From the NCBI GenBank assembly GCA_001899235.1, contig MKVR01000014.1:29750-93749 (forward strand): DNA of 64,000 nucleotides, given 5' to 3'. The notes beneath the pieces were generated by a model that saw only the letters and a list, made by a program, of their open reading frames with translations, searched no databases and was not told where the DNA came from. Positions 1-12,817 of this stretch are shown here, piece after piece (positions within the stretch are counted from its first letter, which is position 1; each line of letters opens with the position of its first letter). This stretch comes from Nitrosospira sp. 56-18. Lineage in GTDB: Bacteria; Pseudomonadota; Gammaproteobacteria; Burkholderiales; Nitrosomonadaceae. The translations under genes were made by a program, and so were the position numbers.

Positions 1-2440
<2,440 letters not shown>

Positions 2441-2656
2441 TTAAGGGCTCAAAATCTGTTATCGGGAGTAAATCACTCGAAAGCTATTTCTGCCCGATCA
2501 CGGCTTCCAAACCAATGGCTATAGTTGTCTGCTACGCATTGCATCCGACTAAAAATGCCATGCGTCGATACAATCTAACCCATTATTCCGTATCCGGGAT
2601 ACAGGACCTTGAACAAGGCCATGCTCCCTGACATGGAACGTTTTACTTCTTCCAAA

Positions 2657-2670
2657 TTTTTAAAGAACAC
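2657..2670 (-). promoter_or_regulatory. boxA-like antitermination site in the 16S-23S spacer
   Basis: The minus strand reads GTGTTCTTTAAAAA, close to the rRNA antitermination boxA (TGCTCTTTAA-type). It sits in the 2441-2820 spacer between tRNA-Ala and 23S, where Nus-factor boxA sites are usual. A second copy lies in the 16S leader. I see nothing else recognisable in this roughly 380-nt spacer. Confidence 0.6.
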
Positions 2671-2820
2671 CGGAACAGGCAAGACCGGATGATATAAATA
2701 TGACCCGCTTCTCCACAACTTGTTCCTGACTACAGCCGCTGGTAAAAAAACCAGAGGTAAACGCGCATCGTTTACCTCTGGTCTCTAACTGGAATAATGA
2801 GGCGATTCCGGCCTGGGATT

Positions 2821-2896
2821 TGGTGGAGGTGAACGGGATCGAACCGATGACCCCCTGCTTGCAAAGCAGGTGCTCTCCCAGCTGAGCTACACCCCC
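2821..2896 (-). tRNA. tRNA-Ala (anticodon TGC)
   Basis: A 76-nt cloverleaf on the minus strand begins GGGGGTGTAGCTCAGCTGGG and has the anticodon loop TTTGCAA, a TTCGATCC T-arm and an encoded 3' ACCA. It lies in the rRNA spacer, the standard place for tRNA-Ala in proteobacterial rRNA operons. Confidence 0.97.
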
Positions 2897-2902
2897 GTTA
2901 GT

Positions 2903-2979
<77 letters not shown>

Positions 2980-3108
2980 CGGTCAGACCTAGAAACAAAG
3001 GGCCGGCCTTTTAATTTTCCGGCCTTCCACTTCCGGCGGCTCCTCGGCGCCTAGCCCTGCTTTTTTTAACAACCGATAGGTTGTGGACGCTTGAAAAAGG
3101 CTTTCTCT

Positions 3109-4645
<1,537 letters not shown>

Positions 4646-4824
4646 AATACTGGTAAAACTCTCGCTTGACGTATTATGCGGCTCCGATTCCCATCCGGGA
4701 TTCCCAGAATGGTAACCAGAACCTTTCCATCGTGCGAGCACTTCAACTTTGCTTTTCCCGTCACTGCGCCGGATGGCGAAATGACGGGCGGCCTAGTCAA
4801 GCGCCCACACCTATCGGCTGTATA

Positions 4825-4838
4825 TTTTTAAAGAACAA
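4825..4838 (-). promoter_or_regulatory. boxA in the 16S leader
   Basis: The minus strand reads TTGTTCTTTAAAAA, a boxA-like rRNA antitermination signal about 40 nt downstream of the predicted rRNA start and about 180 nt upstream of mature 16S. It nearly matches the site in the 16S-23S spacer. Confidence 0.65.
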
Positions 4839-4875
4839 TCCGTTTAACCTTTCGGTCCTCACGGGGAAAGGCGGC

Positions 4876-4903
4876 ATTATACAGGCATCAGCCAGCGGGT
4901 CAA
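4876..4903 (-). promoter_or_regulatory. rRNA operon sigma-70 promoter
   Basis: On the minus strand TTGACC (4903-4898) is followed after 16 nt by a perfect TATAAT (4881-4876) and then a GC-rich GCCGCC discriminator, the pattern expected of a strong, stringently controlled rRNA promoter. Transcription should begin near 4868, upstream of the boxA. It lies just beyond the tyrS stop codon, so tyrS readthrough could also enter the rRNA operon. Confidence 0.8.
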
Positions 4904-4921
4904 GAGATTTTGCCGAATTTG

Positions 4922-6127
4922 TCAGGAGAGAACGACCCTGGCGAATTTCCGCTTGCCCACCTGCACAACTGCAATTTCGCCCCGGCATAGCCTGATGCCT
5001 TTATCGCTGATTTTTTCGCCATTCAATTTTACACCACCTTGCTCTATCATGCGCAGGGCTTCAGTGGTGCTTGCGGTGAGCCCGGCCTGCTTGAGCAATT
5101 GGGCGATGGGCAAACCCTCCTGGCCGGCATGCAGCGCCTTCTCGCAAATATCGCTGGGGATGGCCCCCCGCCTGAATCTTGCTTCGAAATCCGCCAGGGC
5201 GAATTCAGCATCTTTCCTGCTGTGAAAACGGGCGACGATTTCCTGTGCCAACAGGACTTTGATATCACGAGGATTTTTCCCCTGTTCCACCTCCTGCCGC
5301 CACTGCCGTACGACGCTCAAGGGCTCGAATGATAGCAAATCGGCATATCGCCACATCAATTCATCTGAAATCGACATCAGCTTGCCAAATATCTCCGCGG
5401 GATGCTCCGCAATGCCGATATAGTTGCCCGCTGACTTGGACATTTTATTGATGCCATCCAATCCCTCGAGGAGGGGCATGGTAAGAACGCACTGTGCCGC
5501 CTGTCCAAAATGCTTTTGCAGCTCTCGCCCCATGAGCAGGTTGAATTTCTGATCAGTACCTCCAAGTTCGATATCCGCTTGCAGCGCGACGGAATCATAT
5601 CCCTGGATCAATGGATACAGGAATTCATGGAGCGCGATGGGTTTATTGGCCTGGTAGCGTTTGCCGAAATCATCGCGCTCCAGCATGCGGGCTACCGTAT
5701 GAGTGGCTGCCAGCCTGATGAGCCCCGCCGCATCGACCTTATCCATCCAGGTGGAATTGAACACCACCTCGGTCTGCTCGGGCTTGAGGATCTTGAAAAC
5801 CTGGTCTGTATAGGAATGCGCGTTTTCCACCACCTGGTCGCGGGTAAGGGCGGGACGCGTCGTATTCTTGCCGCTGGGATCACCGATCATGCCGGTAAAA
5901 TCACCTATCAGGAACAGGGCATGATGGCCGAGATCCTGCAGATGGCGCATCTTGTTGAGCAGAACCGTATGTCCCAGGTGCAAGTCGGGTGCTGTCGGAT
6001 CGAATCCCGCTTTTACCCTGAGCGGACGCCCGGCTGCGAGCTTGTGCGCGAGCTCCTCTTCGAGCAGGAGCTCGTCGCATCCGCGCCGGATGATTTCCAG
6101 TTCCTCGAAAATTTCGCTGGTCGCCAC
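4922..6127 (-). CDS. tyrS: Tyrosyl-tRNA synthetase
   Basis: Class I aminoacyl-tRNA synthetase that activates tyrosine and loads it on tRNA-Tyr in the cytoplasm. The 401-residue protein has the HIGH-type signature HLGH at residues 50-53, the KMSKS loop at 228-232, and a C-terminal S4-like RNA-binding domain from about residue 335 ([13 protein letters not shown] region). Length fits the bacterial TyrZ-like subclass. The start is GTG (complement of 6127-6125) with only a weak ribosome-binding site. The stop is 19 nt upstream of the rRNA -35 box. Confidence 0.96.
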   Translation of the reverse strand: MATSEIFEELEIIRRGCDELLLEEELAHKLAAGRPLRVKAGFDPTAPDLHLGHTVLLNKMRHLQDLGHHALFLIGDFTGMIGDPSGKNTTRPALTRDQVVENAHSYTDQVFKILKPEQTEVVFNSTWMDKVDAAGLIRLAATHTVARMLERDDFGKRYQANKPIALHEFLYPLIQGYDSVALQADIELGGTDQKFNLLMGRELQKHFGQAAQCVLTMPLLEGLDGINKMSKSAGNYIGIAEHPAEIFGKLMSISDELMWRYADLLSFEPLSVVRQWRQEVEQGKNPRDIKVLLAQEIVARFHSRKDAEFALADFEARFRRGAIPSDICEKALHAGQEGLPIAQLLKQAGLTASTTEALRMIEQGGVKLNGEKISDKGIRLCRGEIAVVQVGKRKFARVVLS

Positions 6128-6158
6128 TGAAGCAAGACCTGTTTGCGGTTACTTGCAG

Positions 6159-6776
6159 TTATTTGCAATTACGCAGAGCGAAATCCCAGTTGATCAGCTT
6201 GTCGAGCACAGCATTGACATAATCCGGACGGCGGTTCTGGTAGTCGAGGTAATATGCATGCTCCCACACGTCGATCGTCAACAGTGGCTTCATTCCCTTG
6301 GTCAGCGGCGAGTCGGCATTCCCGGTCTTGACGACCTTGAGCTTGTCTCCGTCCTGCACCAGCCATGCCCATCCGCTGCCGAATTGAGTCGTTGCCGCGG
6401 TTGCCAATTCTTTTTTGCAAGCATCCAGCGACCCGAAAGATGAGTCTATTTTCCCTCCCAGATCGGATGGCGGTTTCCCTCCCCCGCGCGGCGAAAGGCT
6501 ATTCCAGTAAAATGTATGGTTCCAGACTTGTGCTGCGTTGTTGAATATTCCCGCCTTTTCCGCATTGCCGGCAGTTGCCGCGATAATCTCCTCCAGGGAT
6601 GAATCCGCAAGTTCGGTACCGCTTATCAATTTATTGAGGTTGTCGACATAGGCCTTGTGATGCTTTCCATAATGGAAGCTCAAGGTGTTGGCCGAAATAA
6701 CAGGATCCAGCGCATTTTCCGCATAAGGGAGAGGTGGCAGACTATGAGGCGCACTTCCAGTCGTTTGATTGCTCAT
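6159..6776 (-). CDS. sodB: Superoxide dismutase (Fe type)
   Basis: Converts superoxide to oxygen and hydrogen peroxide. The 205-residue protein has both SOD domains; the four metal ligands are visible as His35 (FHYGKHH), His87 (WNHTFYW), Asp169 and His173 (DVWEHAYY). [11 protein letters not shown] and the overall length favour the iron-dependent, cytoplasmic type; no signal peptide is seen. The ATG is preceded by AAAGGAG at good spacing, and a TATAAG candidate -10 lies about 60 nt upstream. It follows tyrS in the same direction but has its own long upstream region, so it is probably transcribed alone. Confidence 0.96.
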   Translation of the reverse strand: MSNQTTGSAPHSLPPLPYAENALDPVISANTLSFHYGKHHKAYVDNLNKLISGTELADSSLEEIIAATAGNAEKAGIFNNAAQVWNHTFYWNSLSPRGGGKPPSDLGGKIDSSFGSLDACKKELATAATTQFGSGWAWLVQDGDKLKVVKTGNADSPLTKGMKPLLTIDVWEHAYYLDYQNRRPDYVNAVLDKLINWDFALRNCK

Positions 6777-6901
6777 CGTTTCGCTCCTTTGTGTTTAAAA
6801 AATCTCTGCTCTTTCTTATATCGAGGGCATGCAGGCAGGCACTACTGCTGGCGGAACCCGAACCGGGGATCTCTTTGCCATTATACCAACATACTCCCGT
6901 T

Positions 6902-7143
6902 AACCTAAATCCGGCAGTTGGACAGAATGGAGTGTGCGGCTTTTGGAGTGCAGGGCAAGTGCTGCAACGAGGAATGGCTATTCCATTCCAAGGAGTTGCA
7001 ACGCAGCCATGTGCCGCGGAAATCCCACGATCTGCCCCCCCTGTAGTGACCCCACTCTACAGATGAACGTCGAGTACCGCGGAAAGTCTTTGTGAATCAT
7101 AGCTCTAAACTAGAAATGAGCGATCAACCTCCGGATTTAGGTT
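6902..7143. repeat. Inverted-repeat-bounded 242-bp stretch, possible MITE remnant
   Basis: AACCTAAATCCGG at 6902-6914 is exactly repeated in inverted orientation, CCGGATTTAGGTT, at 7131-7143. The interior is non-coding. Part of the left end, AAATCCGGCAGTTG, recurs near 31464 in the carA-carB gap, followed there by ACGCAGCCAT, which is also inside this stretch (about 7001). This suggests a dispersed non-autonomous element, but only one bounded copy is in the window. Confidence 0.4.
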
Positions 7144-7290
7144 CAAGTGTTGTTAACAGATCCGGGGAGAGCTGGAGGAAACTCAGGCAAGATCAGCGAC
7201 GTGAAAATGGAAAGTGATCGCTTACGATCTTTTCAAGGCTGGCGAACAAAAATTGAAATGGTATTGCGCATCCACCGCAGAGATCGGTGG

Positions 7291-7326
7291 AAACAAAACA
7301 GCCGGGCGCGCCTTTTCGCGCTCGGC
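7291..7326 (-). terminator. Rho-independent terminator of the truncated haemoglobin gene
   Basis: Read on the minus strand, GCCGAGCGCG and CGCGCCCGGC form a 10-bp stem (one G-U pair) around AAAAGG, followed by TGTTTTGTTT. It is 25 nt past the haemoglobin stop codon. Confidence 0.7.
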
Positions 7327-7351
7327 TCGCCAGGAATAAAAAAGGGGAGAG

Positions 7352-7783
7352 CTACGGCTCGCGCAACCCGACAAGCTCTCTATCCGGGAACCGCTCCATT
7401 TGATACCTCTGCCACAAACGGCTCCCGATGTGGAAAGCCAGTGTATCGGCATTGAATTGCAGCCGTGGATTTTCCATTTCGCTGGTGGTCAGCCGAAACA
7501 ATTCCAACCACCGCTCGAACAATGCCGGGTTGAGCCCGGGTAGCGCAACATGTTTCGGCATGGGCATACCACGGAATCGGCTGGTCCCGCGCAATTTCAT
7601 TGACCAGAAATTGATCATTTGTACAAAATGAGCGTCCCAATCATCAACGTGCGCCTCGAAGATGGGCCCCAGTCCCGGGTCTTGCCGGGCTCTTGCGTAA
7701 AAAGTGTGAACCAGCCGTGCAATTTCTTCTTCGGTGCAGAGAGCGGGATCAGGTGCCGTAAACTCTGGTTGTGACATATCCAT
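7352..7783 (-). CDS. Group III truncated haemoglobin
   Basis: A 143-residue globin of the truncated 2/2 group III (Ctb-like) family, which bind haem and handle oxygen or NO in the cytoplasm. Family hallmarks seen are FYAR near residue 28, GPIFEAHV near 38-45, DWDAHF near 47-52, NFWS near 57-60, FRGMPMPKH near 69-77 and ERWLELF near 89-95; the His of PMPKH is the expected proximal haem ligand. It lies between sodB and rpoS, a setting that fits oxidative or nitrosative stress, though this is inference. It has its own terminator and is probably monocistronic. Confidence 0.9.
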   Translation of the reverse strand: MDMSQPEFTAPDPALCTEEEIARLVHTFYARARQDPGLGPIFEAHVDDWDAHFVQMINFWSMKLRGTSRFRGMPMPKHVALPGLNPALFERWLELFRLTTSEMENPRLQFNADTLAFHIGSRLWQRYQMERFPDRELVGLREP

Positions 7784-7981
7784 AAATAACGCCTCGATTC
7801 AAATAATTTCAATACGACAGCAACGCTGACGGGTCGCGATTATACTTCAAACTCCCCACTTTGATGGAACAGGCTTTAGACATATAATACTGATAAAAGT
7901 GGCCGGAGTAAAGACTATTGAGCGCACTGCATTTGGGGCGGCGCGCTATCGAAGCGGCCAGACAGGCCGGTTGCTGCAAGG

Positions 7982-8950
7982 CTAAAATATTCCTTCCTTC
8001 GAAACTCCATCGCATTTCAATATGCCGCGCAGCGTTTCCAGTGCTTCCAGCTGAATCTGGCGCACCCGTTCGCGAGTAAGCCCAAGGCTTGACGCCAGCT
8101 GCTCCAGGGTTTGAATTTCACAGGCATTCAGCCCATAGCGATGCTCGATGATATGGCGCTGCTTGTCGTTCAAACGGCTGAGCCATTCCTTTACCCGGTC
8201 CTTGATCTCGGATTGCTCCAGCATCGCATCGGGGCCGGCTGATTTTTCGTCGGCCATGACATCGCCGACGGACAGGAGAGGATCGACATCGAGCGGAGCG
8301 TCCAGCGACATCATGCTCATGTTCAGGGATAGCATGCGCTCCACATGCTCGACGGGGCGGCCCAGCAGACGGGCCACATCTTCCGGTTTAGGTTCCTTGC
8401 CAGTATGAGCTTCAAGGTGACGGGCCGCCTGCAGGACAACATTCAGATCCTTGATGACATGAACAGGCAGGCGGATCGTGCGCGACTGATTCATGATGCA
8501 GCGTTCGATATTCTGCCGTATCCACCAGGTGGCGTAAGTGGAGAAACGAAAACCGCGCTCGGGATCGAATTTGTCCAGCGCGTGCATCATCCCCATGTTG
8601 CCTTCCTCGATGAGATCCAGCAGCGCGACGCCGTGGTTGGCATAGTGCTTGGCGATATTCACCACCAACCGCAAATTGCACTCGATCATTCTTTGCCGGG
8701 CATTGAAGTCATTCTGCCTGACGAGGCGCGTGAGCTCCACTTCCTCTTTCGGAGTCAGCAATGCGTTGTGGCCGATTTCGTTGAAATATATTTGCGTTAC
8801 GTCAGTCAGAAGAAAATCACTGGAGTCACTGCCAGCAACCGTGACGCCGCTTTCAGAAATGGCCGCCGACTCATCGTCCGTTTCGGGCGAATCCACGGAA
8901 TCCAGCGCTTCCTCATCCTCGTCATCACCGTTATCGTCTGAATAGCTCAT
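7982..8950 (-). CDS. rpoS: RNA polymerase sigma factor RpoS (stationary phase / general stress)
   Basis: Sigma-70 family factor directing RNA polymerase to stress and stationary-phase promoters. The 322-residue protein has an acidic N-terminus (1-45), region 1.2 (YFNEIGHNALLTPKEE), region 2 with the core-binding and -10 recognition segment (NLRLVVNIAKHY through RFSTYATWWIRQ), region 3, and region 4.2 (LGLTRERVRQIQLEALETLR) that reads the -35 box. Its ATG overlaps the nlpD stop as ATGA, so the two are translationally coupled; nlpD-rpoS is the classic arrangement. No strong hairpin was found downstream. Confidence 0.95.
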   Translation of the reverse strand: MSYSDDNGDDEDEEALDSVDSPETDDESAAISESGVTVAGSDSSDFLLTDVTQIYFNEIGHNALLTPKEEVELTRLVRQNDFNARQRMIECNLRLVVNIAKHYANHGVALLDLIEEGNMGMMHALDKFDPERGFRFSTYATWWIRQNIERCIMNQSRTIRLPVHVIKDLNVVLQAARHLEAHTGKEPKPEDVARLLGRPVEHVERMLSLNMSMMSLDAPLDVDPLLSVGDVMADEKSAGPDAMLEQSEIKDRVKEWLSRLNDKQRHIIEHRYGLNACEIQTLEQLASSLGLTRERVRQIQLEALETLRGILKCDGVSKEGIF

Positions 8951-10146
8951 CCGGAAGTGGGGGGGAGGTATTTTAGGGGATCCACAGGTTTTCCGTTTTT
9001 GCGGATTTCGAAGTGAAGTTTTACCAGACCGCTGTCGGTACTGCCCATCTCAGCGATTTTCTGCCCTTTTCTGACTGTTTGTCCTTCTTTTACCAAAAGT
9101 TTGTCATTGTGCGCATAAGCGCTGAGGTAGATGTTGTTATGCTTGATGATGATAAGCTTGCCATAGCCCCGCAATCCGCCACCGCTATACACTACCTTGC
9201 CTGCCGCCGAGGCGTTGATCGCCTGGCCGGATGTACCCGAGATATCAATGCCTTTCGTACCTTCGGAAAACCCCTCGAGTAGTTTGCCTTTGGTAGGCCA
9301 GGTCCACTCGACTTGATCGCGCGCGAGAACAGTTTCCGCTGCGTCCGGCACTGGCGGCACGGCGGGTAGCGGGACCACGGCTACGGGCGGGGCAGGCGGC
9401 ACGGCGGGCAGCGGGACCACGGCTGCGGCTGCGGAAGGCACGGCGCCTGCTACCAGCGGAAGCTCTCTTTCGGCGGGCGCCTCACTCCTTGCGACGGCTG
9501 TCTGGGCTGGAATGATGTCTGCTTTCAGCTGCGCCACTGCCTGCTCCGAGTATGGCAGCTTCAAGGCCTTTGGTTCTGTTTTCAGCTTGTCGCTGCTCGC
9601 CACCGGCCTGGCTTCGGCTGGAACTGCTGCGCCGCGAAGCTCCACAGGGCCCGGGGAAGAAAGCCGCGGCTCGGGAAGCGCATAGAGCGACGGCTGGGCC
9701 ATTTGCCCAGGGGGCGAAGGGGGCGAAGGGGGCAAAGGAGGCAAAAGCAGCAATTGCTGGCCGACCTGAATCGCAGCCGGATCCTGGATATTATTCCATT
9801 CGGCAAGATCCTTCTGGCTAATGCCATTGCTTTGAGCAATGCTGTACAGCGTGTCCCCCTTACGGACGACATAGGTATTGGATGACTGGCCTTGCGTTTG
9901 GCGGGCGTTACCCGTGGTGGATCCCGCTCCGGCCCGATCGACGACCGGGGCAGGCCGCGGGGTGGATTCGCAACCGGCGAGCAACAGGCCGAAAAACAAG
10001 CCGAAAATGAGAAGCAGACCACGTATTGAAGGAAAAAAAATGACAGGGAGAACTTGCCGCCCTGCCCCCATCTCAACCATGCAAGACCGTGCAAAGCGGC
10101 ATGCTAACCATTTCGAACCTTCGCATTTCATTCCACTGACCGTCAT
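8947..10146 (-). CDS. nlpD: NlpD-like lipoprotein, LysM + degenerate M23 (LytM) domain
   Basis: Envelope lipoprotein expected to activate cell-wall amidases at division. After the signal peptide with lipobox LLAGC come a LysM peptidoglycan-binding domain (about residues 93-138), a Pro/Ala-rich linker (140-285) and a C-terminal M23/LytM domain (about 290-395). The domain lacks two zinc ligands: KGIDI and KLHFEI replace the HxxxD and HxH motifs of active peptidases, as in E. coli NlpD. The start is uncertain: ATG codons at 10080 or 10071 give shorter signal peptides. It overlaps rpoS by 4 nt and follows pcm by 21 nt. Confidence 0.9.
   Translation of the reverse strand: MTVSGMKCEGSKWLACRFARSCMVEMGAGRQVLPVIFFPSIRGLLLIFGLFFGLLLAGCESTPRPAPVVDRAGAGSTTGNARQTQGQSSNTYVVRKGDTLYSIAQSNGISQKDLAEWNNIQDPAAIQVGQQLLLLPPLPPSPPSPPGQMAQPSLYALPEPRLSSPGPVELRGAAVPAEARPVASSDKLKTEPKALKLPYSEQAVAQLKADIIPAQTAVARSEAPAERELPLVAGAVPSAAAAVVPLPAVPPAPPVAVVPLPAVPPVPDAAETVLARDQVEWTWPTKGKLLEGFSEGTKGIDISGTSGQAINASAAGKVVYSGGGLRGYGKLIIIKHNNIYLSAYAHNDKLLVKEGQTVRKGQKIAEMGSTDSGLVKLHFEIRKNGKPVDPLKYLPPTSG
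9353..9424. repeat. Tandem 42-bp-period repeat inside nlpD
   Basis: Two 30-bp copies (9353-9382 and 9395-9424) of GGCGGCACGGCGGGYAGCGG plus downstream bases differ at one position. They encode the duplicated VVPLPAVPP segments of the NlpD linker. Immediately toward the N-terminus, 9711-9745 is a second short G-rich tandem repeat encoding a PPLPPSPPSPP run. Such in-frame repeats can change copy number without disrupting the protein. Confidence 0.75.
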
Positions 10147-10167
10147 CTGATATTCGTATTACATTGT

Positions 10168-10830
10168 TCAGCCTTTCTGAACGCCAGGCACCATGGGCAC
10201 GAACCTCACTTCACCCAGCGTAGTTTCAGTATACCCCTGGGAGCTCTTTTCGAGCATGCACAGATGTTGCTCCTGACTGCCCTTGGGAAAAACCAGCCTG
10301 CCGCCAATCGCCAACTGCTCCAGCAGGGAAGAAGGGATATGGGTCGTGGCTGCTGTCAGCATGATAGCATCAAACGGCGCAGCCTCGGAAAGACCCAGCA
10401 GTCCATCGGCGTGCTTCAGATAAATATTGGGGAGCCGAAGCCCCCGCAACCGGGCTCGGGCACGGGTAACCAATGGTCCAATCCGCTCGACAGAATACAC
10501 CTCGCGTGCCAGCCGTGCCAGAATGGCGGTTTGGTAGCCGCAACCGGAGCCGATTTCGAGCACCTTGCCCAGATCTGAACCGGCTCTCAGCAATTCAGTC
10601 ATACGGGCCACGATAAACGGACTCGAGATGGTCTGGCCGAAATTGATGGGAAGGGAAACGTCGTCGTAAGCACGGCTCGCCAGGACCTCTTCAACGAAGA
10701 TGTGGCGCGGAATGAAATTCATGGCAGCCAGGACGGCCTCATCCGCAATACCCATATCGCGCAGGCGCTCCACCATGCGCGTGCGGGTACGCTGCGAAGT
10801 CATGCCGATACCGGAATGATGAGTGCTCAA
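10168..10830 (-). CDS. pcm: Protein-L-isoaspartate O-methyltransferase
   Basis: SAM-dependent cytoplasmic repair enzyme that methylates L-isoaspartyl residues in aged proteins. The 220-residue protein carries the Rossmann motif VLEIGSGCGYQTA near residue 88 and the family motif FGQTISSPFIVA near 64. The stated start is TTG with an AGGAT ribosome-binding site; an ATG at 10803 would give 211 residues and is a fair alternative. It sits in the order surE-pcm-nlpD-rpoS, a cluster conserved in many proteobacteria. Confidence 0.95.
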   Translation of the reverse strand: MSTHHSGIGMTSQRTRTRMVERLRDMGIADEAVLAAMNFIPRHIFVEEVLASRAYDDVSLPINFGQTISSPFIVARMTELLRAGSDLGKVLEIGSGCGYQTAILARLAREVYSVERIGPLVTRARARLRGLRLPNIYLKHADGLLGLSEAAPFDAIMLTAATTHIPSSLLEQLAIGGRLVFPKGSQEQHLCMLEKSSQGYTETTLGEVRFVPMVPGVQKG

Positions 10831-10886
10831 TGCCTATCCTGACAAGAGCTCATGACCAAGCCCCGTAAGACCATAAAAAGCTTTAT

Positions 10887-11627
10887 CTATTTCAGCCACA
10901 TTTTTACGGAATCCATCTGTCCATACCGGGTCAGGTCGATCTGTAATGGAGTCACCGATACTCGATTACGCTGAATTGCAAAAAAATCGGTTCCCTCTCC
11001 GGCATCCTGAACGGGCCCCGCGGCCCCTACCCAATAAACCGTCTCGCCACGCGGGCTCTGGGATTTGACCACTGGCTCGGCCTTATGGCGGCGCCCCAGC
11101 CGGGTGACCTCCATGCCTTGCAACTCCTCATAGGGCACATCAGGCACGTTGACGTTGAGCAGCACCGTTCCGTGGAGCTTGTCGCGCTGGTATCGCTGCA
11201 CCAGTTCCGCCGCGATACGCGCAGCGGTGGAAAAATTTCCTTCGGAAAAGCGCGCAAGGGAAATGGCTATCGCGGGAATGCCGAGCAGGAAGCCTTCGGT
11301 TGCGGCTGCCACGGTACCGGAGTAAATGGTATCGTCCCCCATGTTCGCGCCGTCGTTTATGCCGGACACTACCATGTCGGGCAATGTGTCGAGCATGCCG
11401 GTAACCGCAAGATGCACACAGTCGGTAGGCGTGCCGTTGACATAAAAAAACCCCCGGTGGGATCTGTGCAGGCTGAGGGGCCGGTCGAGCGTAAGAGAAT
11501 TGCTGGCGCCGCTTCGGTCGCGCTCCGGCGCGACCACGACGATATCCGCGATCGCGGAAAGAGCAGTAGCAAGAGATTCAAGGCCTGGCGCAAAATACCC
11601 ATCGTCATTGCTGAGCAAAATGCGCAT
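10887..11627 (-). CDS. surE: 5'/3'-nucleotidase SurE
   Basis: Metal-dependent nucleoside-monophosphate phosphatase of the stationary-phase survival cluster. The 246-residue protein opens with [15 protein letters not shown], containing the metal-binding DD pair (residues 8-9), then SGASNSLT near 39 and [13 protein letters not shown] near 88 with the conserved Asn. The start is ATG. It heads the surE-pcm-nlpD-rpoS run, separated from pcm by 56 nt. Confidence 0.95.
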   Translation of the reverse strand: MRILLSNDDGYFAPGLESLATALSAIADIVVVAPERDRSGASNSLTLDRPLSLHRSHRGFFYVNGTPTDCVHLAVTGMLDTLPDMVVSGINDGANMGDDTIYSGTVAAATEGFLLGIPAIAISLARFSEGNFSTAARIAAELVQRYQRDKLHGTVLLNVNVPDVPYEELQGMEVTRLGRRHKAEPVVKSQSPRGETVYWVGAAGPVQDAGEGTDFFAIQRNRVSVTPLQIDLTRYGQMDSVKMWLK

Positions 11628-11741
11628 AGTACGGTACCTGAAACGATGAACCCGATCGAGAACAGAATAATAATAAGGCTGCTAACAGACGTTGGCACAT
11701 GCCGGTACATGCCCGAACGTCTGATTGTCTGATTTTATTCA

Positions 11742-11819
<78 letters not shown>

Positions 11820-12033
11820 AGAGGTGGATTATAACAACAAGGCGGGTTCAAAGTCGCTATTGCTTTATAAGGAGAGTAGCCGCAGAGGCAGATAGAGGGA
11901 CAATGCGGGGGAGGAGCATATACCGGCGTGCACGCAAGAAGAAAACAAAAATCTCCGGCTCCTCACCGGTTTCACTGAAAAGACGATACAGCGTCCGCTC
12001 CCGACTTCCTGGTTCATGTGAACTCTTGCAGGA

Positions 12034-12411
12034 TCAGGATCGGAGGAGCGCTACCACGTCCCTGATTTCCTTCCGCCACAAGGATATGTCGAGCGGCGGC
12101 CCGGCTTCAACCGACGCTGCGATCGCAGGCATCATTTCCGCCGCCGCAGACCCCAGACGACTGCGTGCTCCATGTATTGTAAATCCTTCTTCATAGAGAA
12201 GCTCCCGTATCCGGCGCACCAGGAGGACTTCATGATGCTGATAATACCTGCGATTTCCCCGGCGCTTGAGAGGCTTCAGTTGCGTGAACTCCTGCTCCCA
12301 ATAGCGCAATACGTGCGGCTTGACCCCGCATAACTCGCTCACCTCGCCGATCGTGAAGTAACGCTTTGCGGGAATGGGGCCAAGCTGGGCGTTAGGCGTT
12401 GCGTTTCCCAT
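12034..12411 (-). CDS. MerR-family transcriptional regulator
   Basis: A 125-residue protein with an N-terminal MerR winged-helix domain (about residues 16-85: [25 protein letters not shown], then [16 protein letters not shown]). The C-terminus is short and lacks the cysteine pattern of metal-sensing MerR proteins, so the ligand is unknown. Its start overlaps the end of ihfA by 20 nt; an ihfA-merR-like pair downstream of pheT is common in gamma- and betaproteobacteria. The product may be a CueR/YcgE-like regulator in fold only. Confidence 0.85.
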   Translation of the reverse strand: MGNATPNAQLGPIPAKRYFTIGEVSELCGVKPHVLRYWEQEFTQLKPLKRRGNRRYYQHHEVLLVRRIRELLYEEGFTIHGARSRLGSAAAEMMPAIAASVEAGPPLDISLWRKEIRDVVALLRS

Positions 12412-12697
12412 GCTGGTTTTTTTCCACCATCGCCTTCAGTTTCTGACTTGCGTGAAAGGTCACGACCCGCCTGGCGGTAATCGGAATCTCTTCACCGGTC
12501 TTGGGATTGCGGCCCGGACGCTGGGGTTTGTCGCGCAACTGAAAATTGCCAAATCCCGAAAGCTTCACGCCATCCCCATTCTGTAGCGCAATGCGGACTT
12601 CCTCGTAAAATGATTCAACCATGTCTTTAGCTTCGCGTTTATTGAACCCCACTTTCTCAAACAGCAAATCGGCCAACTCAGCCTTCGTTAAGGTCAT
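12392..12697 (-). CDS. ihfA: Integration host factor subunit alpha
   Basis: Half of the IHF heterodimer, which bends DNA at specific sites in recombination, replication and transcription. The 101-residue protein is a full HU/IHF domain with the DNA-intercalating arm segment [22 protein letters not shown] (about residues 59-81) holding the key Pro. It follows pheT by about 120 nt, as in E. coli. The mini-repeat hairpin at 12767-12817 lies between the two. Confidence 0.95.
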   Translation of the reverse strand: MTLTKAELADLLFEKVGFNKREAKDMVESFYEEVRIALQNGDGVKLSGFGNFQLRDKPQRPGRNPKTGEEIPITARRVVTFHASQKLKAMVEKNQHGKRNA

Positions 12698-12766
12698 ACT
12701 CTCCTCGCCTGTTTATATACCTGTCCGGATACAGCCAGCCTTCGGTATTTTCACCTGCCGGGTGTC

Positions 12767-12817
12767 AGGAAGCTCTGAACAAATCCTCTTGTCATCCAGA
12801 TTTGTTCAGAGCTTCCT
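12767..12817. repeat. Minimal copy of the AGGAAGCGCTGAACAAATC repeat family (hairpin)
   Basis: A perfect 19-bp inverted repeat: AGGAAGCTCTGAACAAATC at 12767-12785 and its complement at 12799-12817, around a 13-nt loop. It contains only the two arms of the longer family members at 17.2, 23.2, 34.6 and 37.9 kb. The right arm ends on the first base position of the pheT stop codon (TGA, complement of 12819-12817), so this hairpin may also act as the pheT transcription terminator. Confidence 0.85.

Larger units (their letters stand above)
6777..7351. other. Intergenic region between sodB and the haemoglobin gene
   Basis: No convincing gene in 575 nt. It holds the sodB upstream region (about 6777-6860), an inverted-repeat-bounded stretch (6902-7143) and the terminator of the haemoglobin gene (7291-7326). 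Short open frames here lack coding character or ribosome-binding sites. Confidence 0.6.

Noticed and set aside
5510-6130. 206-codon plus-strand open frame opposite tyrS
   Set aside because: It is the antisense shadow of a clear tyrS gene, with no family similarity.
7915-7981. CGGCC/GGCCG hairpin after rpoS as a terminator
   Set aside because: The stem is only 5 bp and no T-run follows on the minus strand.
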